Part shown: piece after piece, positions 6,177 to 6,784 of the stretch
How the letters are laid out: every line of letters starts with the position of its first letter
Position numbering within the stretch: position 1 is the stretch's first letter
NCBI GenBank assembly: GCA_020696885.1
Contig: JAJFMS010000235.1
Location: forward strand, 1 to 6,784
Origin: Armatimonadota bacterium
GTDB lineage: Bacteria; Armatimonadota; SYMT01
Direction: 5' to 3'
DNA: 6,784 nt
Program-made: the position numbers and the translations under genes
Notes under the pieces: model-generated
What the model saw: the letters and a program-made list of their open reading frames with translations, nothing else
Database searches by the model: none
What the model was told of the DNA's origin: nothing

Positions 6177-6342
6177 CGGTAGCACCCACCCGTGAATCGC
6201 TACCCAGAACCCAGCCGCGCTGGCGGTCGCGGGGTCCTGCCATCCGAATCTCCACGCCAAGCCGCCCGTTAGTCCCAGCGTCTTTTGCTGGGACGTGAAA
6301 GGGCGAAGCGCAGGCCCGGACGTGGGAGGGTGGGTGCTACCG
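6177..6342. repeat. 15-bp perfect inverted repeat spanning 166 bases
   Basis: CGGTAGCACCCACCC at 6177-6191 is the exact reverse complement of 6328-6342; the arms enclose 136 bases. The pairing stops at both ends of the 15 bp. The enclosed part contains two further hairpins (6211-6223 and 6272-6294). It could be a small non-autonomous element (MITE-like) or the closing stem of a structured RNA. I see no target duplication next to the arms and no transposase-related sequence, so its nature is open. Confidence 0.6.
6272..6294. other. 8-bp hairpin inside the inverted repeat
   Basis: GTCCCAGC, loop GTCTTTT, GCTGGGAC: a perfect 8-bp stem with a 7-base loop. No T-run follows it on either strand, so it is not a canonical terminator. 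Confidence 0.55.
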
Positions 6343-6423
6343 TCAAGGGTCGGGGGCGACCTACCGTCACAGTAGCCGTCGCGGCGATGAGGTGCACGCC
6401 TCGCCGGTCTGAGGTCGTTGGGC

Positions 6424-6456
6424 AAAAAAGAGCCCCTCGCGACGCTGCGAGGGGCT
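6424..6456 (-). terminator. Rho-independent terminator (minus strand)
   Basis: On the minus strand: AGCCCCTCGC, loop AGCGTC, GCGAGGGGCT, one C, then TTTTTT. A perfect 10-bp GC-rich stem followed at once by six T is a textbook intrinsic terminator. On the plus strand the hairpin is not followed by T, so it is directional. It implies a transcript arriving from the right, yet no convincing protein gene precedes it within 300 bases. Confidence 0.88.
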
Positions 6457-6635
6457 GAGCCCTTACGATGGCACCGGTAACGACCGGAACCGGGCGCCCC
6501 GAGATCCACCACGGGGCGCCACATCTACGACCATACCAGCCTCCAGCGGCGCGCGAAGCCGCGACTGTGACTCGCGTCACGCCGGTCAAAAGAATCTTCA
6601 CTCTATGCACGGGGCAGCTACCGCATAAAGCGGCA
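6424..6635 (-). ncRNA. Candidate structured RNA ending at terminator
   Basis: Reading the minus strand from right to left, there is a series of hairpins before the terminator. They are a 6-bp stem with one G-U pair and loop TTTAT (6619-6635), a 5-bp stem GTGAC closed by GCGA, a GNRA tetraloop (6567-6580), and a 5-bp stem (6546-6562). Then come a perfect 9-bp stem with a 10-base loop (6493-6520) and CCGGT-CGTT-ACCGG (6474-6487). I found no signature of RNase P RNA, SRP RNA or tmRNA, and no riboswitch core I know. The 5' end is unknown and no promoter is evident. Short hairpins are common by chance in GC-rich DNA; only the 9-bp stem and the terminator stand out. The stretch may instead be a 3' untranslated region of a gene beyond the window. 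Confidence 0.3.
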
Positions 6636-6649
6636 GGCAGCGTGAGCCG

Positions 6650-6663
6650 GTTAGCTGTTAGCC
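6650..6663 (+). repeat. Short heptamer tandem (GTTAGCY x2)
   Basis: GTTAGCT followed directly by GTTAGCC, then the degenerate AGTCGTA and GCC. It has the same 7-base period as the cluster at 3513-3540 but a different unit. Two units alone are weak. Confidence 0.4.
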
Positions 6664-6743
6664 AGTCGTAGCCAGGGCTCTTGTGGTCCGTTCGATCCTG
6701 GCGACCGCCTCATGACTGACACGAGCCGAATGTCCTAAAGTCG

Positions 6744-6784
6744 CAGGAGTAATGGACAGGAGTAATGGAGTAGTGGAGTGCTGG
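6744..6784 (+). repeat. Tandem repeats at the right edge
   Basis: A 13-bp unit CAGGAGTAATGGA occurs twice in tandem (6744-6756 and 6757-6769). It then passes into an 8-base period GGAGTAAT, GGAGTAGT, GGAGTGCT (6759-6782). The array is cut by the window edge, so its true length is unknown. Confidence 0.7.

Larger units (their letters stand above)
5983..6784. other. Gene-poor region downstream of the antiporter
   Basis: About 800 bases without a protein gene I can support. Short frames exist on both strands (for example 6053-6298 plus, 6269-6610 minus), but they lack ribosome sites or domains, and the minus-strand one runs through a clear terminator. What the region does hold is listed separately: a long-range inverted repeat, several hairpins, a minus-strand terminator and short tandem repeats. 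No plus-strand terminator for the antiporter transcript is evident. Confidence 0.6.

Noticed and set aside
6053..6298. 81-residue plus-strand frame downstream of the antiporter
   Set aside because: It has a GTG start without a ribosome site, an Arg/Pro/Gly-rich composition and no domain, and it crosses the inverted repeat and hairpins, so it is probably not coding.
5293..6524. Long minus-strand open frames (5293-6255 and 5601-6524) opposite the antiporter
   Set aside because: They are antisense shadows of the antiporter with no domain or ribosome site. The one starting at 6524 runs through the strong minus-strand terminator.
6671..6714. tRNA-like 3' end (GTCCGTTCGATCCTGGC followed by GACCGCC)
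   Set aside because: The T-stem has a mismatch and a wobble, no matching acceptor or anticodon arm is found at tRNA spacing, and there is no CCA. A complementary GCGGTCG about 470 bases upstream does not come with tmRNA signatures.
1..6784. CRISPR array, integrase/attachment site, toxin-antitoxin or defence genes
   Set aside because: I looked for regularly spaced repeats of CRISPR length and for signature motifs of such genes; the only repeats are short-period arrays without spacers, and no such protein is present.

Overview
The window reads as a GC-rich (roughly two-thirds G+C by eye) chromosomal segment, most likely from a member of the Planctomycetota. The main argument is a full-length DUF1501 protein with a twin-arginine signal, a family greatly expanded in planctomycetes and common in verrucomicrobia. 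Phylum assignment is inference; there is no rRNA or marker gene here.

Layout. (1) Positions 43-1340 hold an IS701-family insertion sequence with imperfect 17-bp terminal inverted repeats and an intact CTAG target duplication on both sides. Its DDE transposase gene is broken by three reading-frame changes, one of them probably a sizeable internal deletion, so the copy should be immobile unless helped in trans. (2) Positions 1341-1523 are a short spacer with a hairpin beside the insertion site. (3) On the minus strand, a 95-residue unrecognised protein (3339 to 3052) is followed after 79 bases by the Tat-exported DUF1501 protein (2972 to 1524). (4) Positions 3340-3646 are gene-poor and carry two opposed clusters of a TTACGNN-type heptamer that together form a long inverted repeat. 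(5) On the plus strand, a promoter-like sequence at 3611-3639 precedes a doubtful small secreted-protein ORF (3647-4000). Next come a 56-residue two-CxxC zinc-ribbon-like protein (4103-4273) and a YbaL/KefB-type cation:proton antiporter with a C-terminal TrkA-N (RCK) domain (4270-5982). The last two overlap by ATGA, which implies coupled translation. (6) Positions 5983-6784 have no convincing protein gene. They hold a 15-bp inverted repeat spanning 166 bases, a textbook minus-strand rho-independent terminator, a run of hairpins upstream of it that could be a structured RNA, and short period-7 and period-8 repeats.

How the genes relate. The plus-strand unit looks like a small operon for potassium/proton antiport, with a small putative metal-binding protein co-translated with the transporter. 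The minus-strand pair is a separate unit whose main product is probably an exported or membrane-anchored protein of the alkaline-phosphatase-like fold. The insertion sequence lies downstream of the DUF1501 gene and breaks no recognisable gene.

The items most worth follow-up are the possible minus-strand RNA ending at the 6424-6456 terminator, the zinc-ribbon/antiporter coupling, and the heptamer inverted repeat. None can be called a new system from sequence alone.
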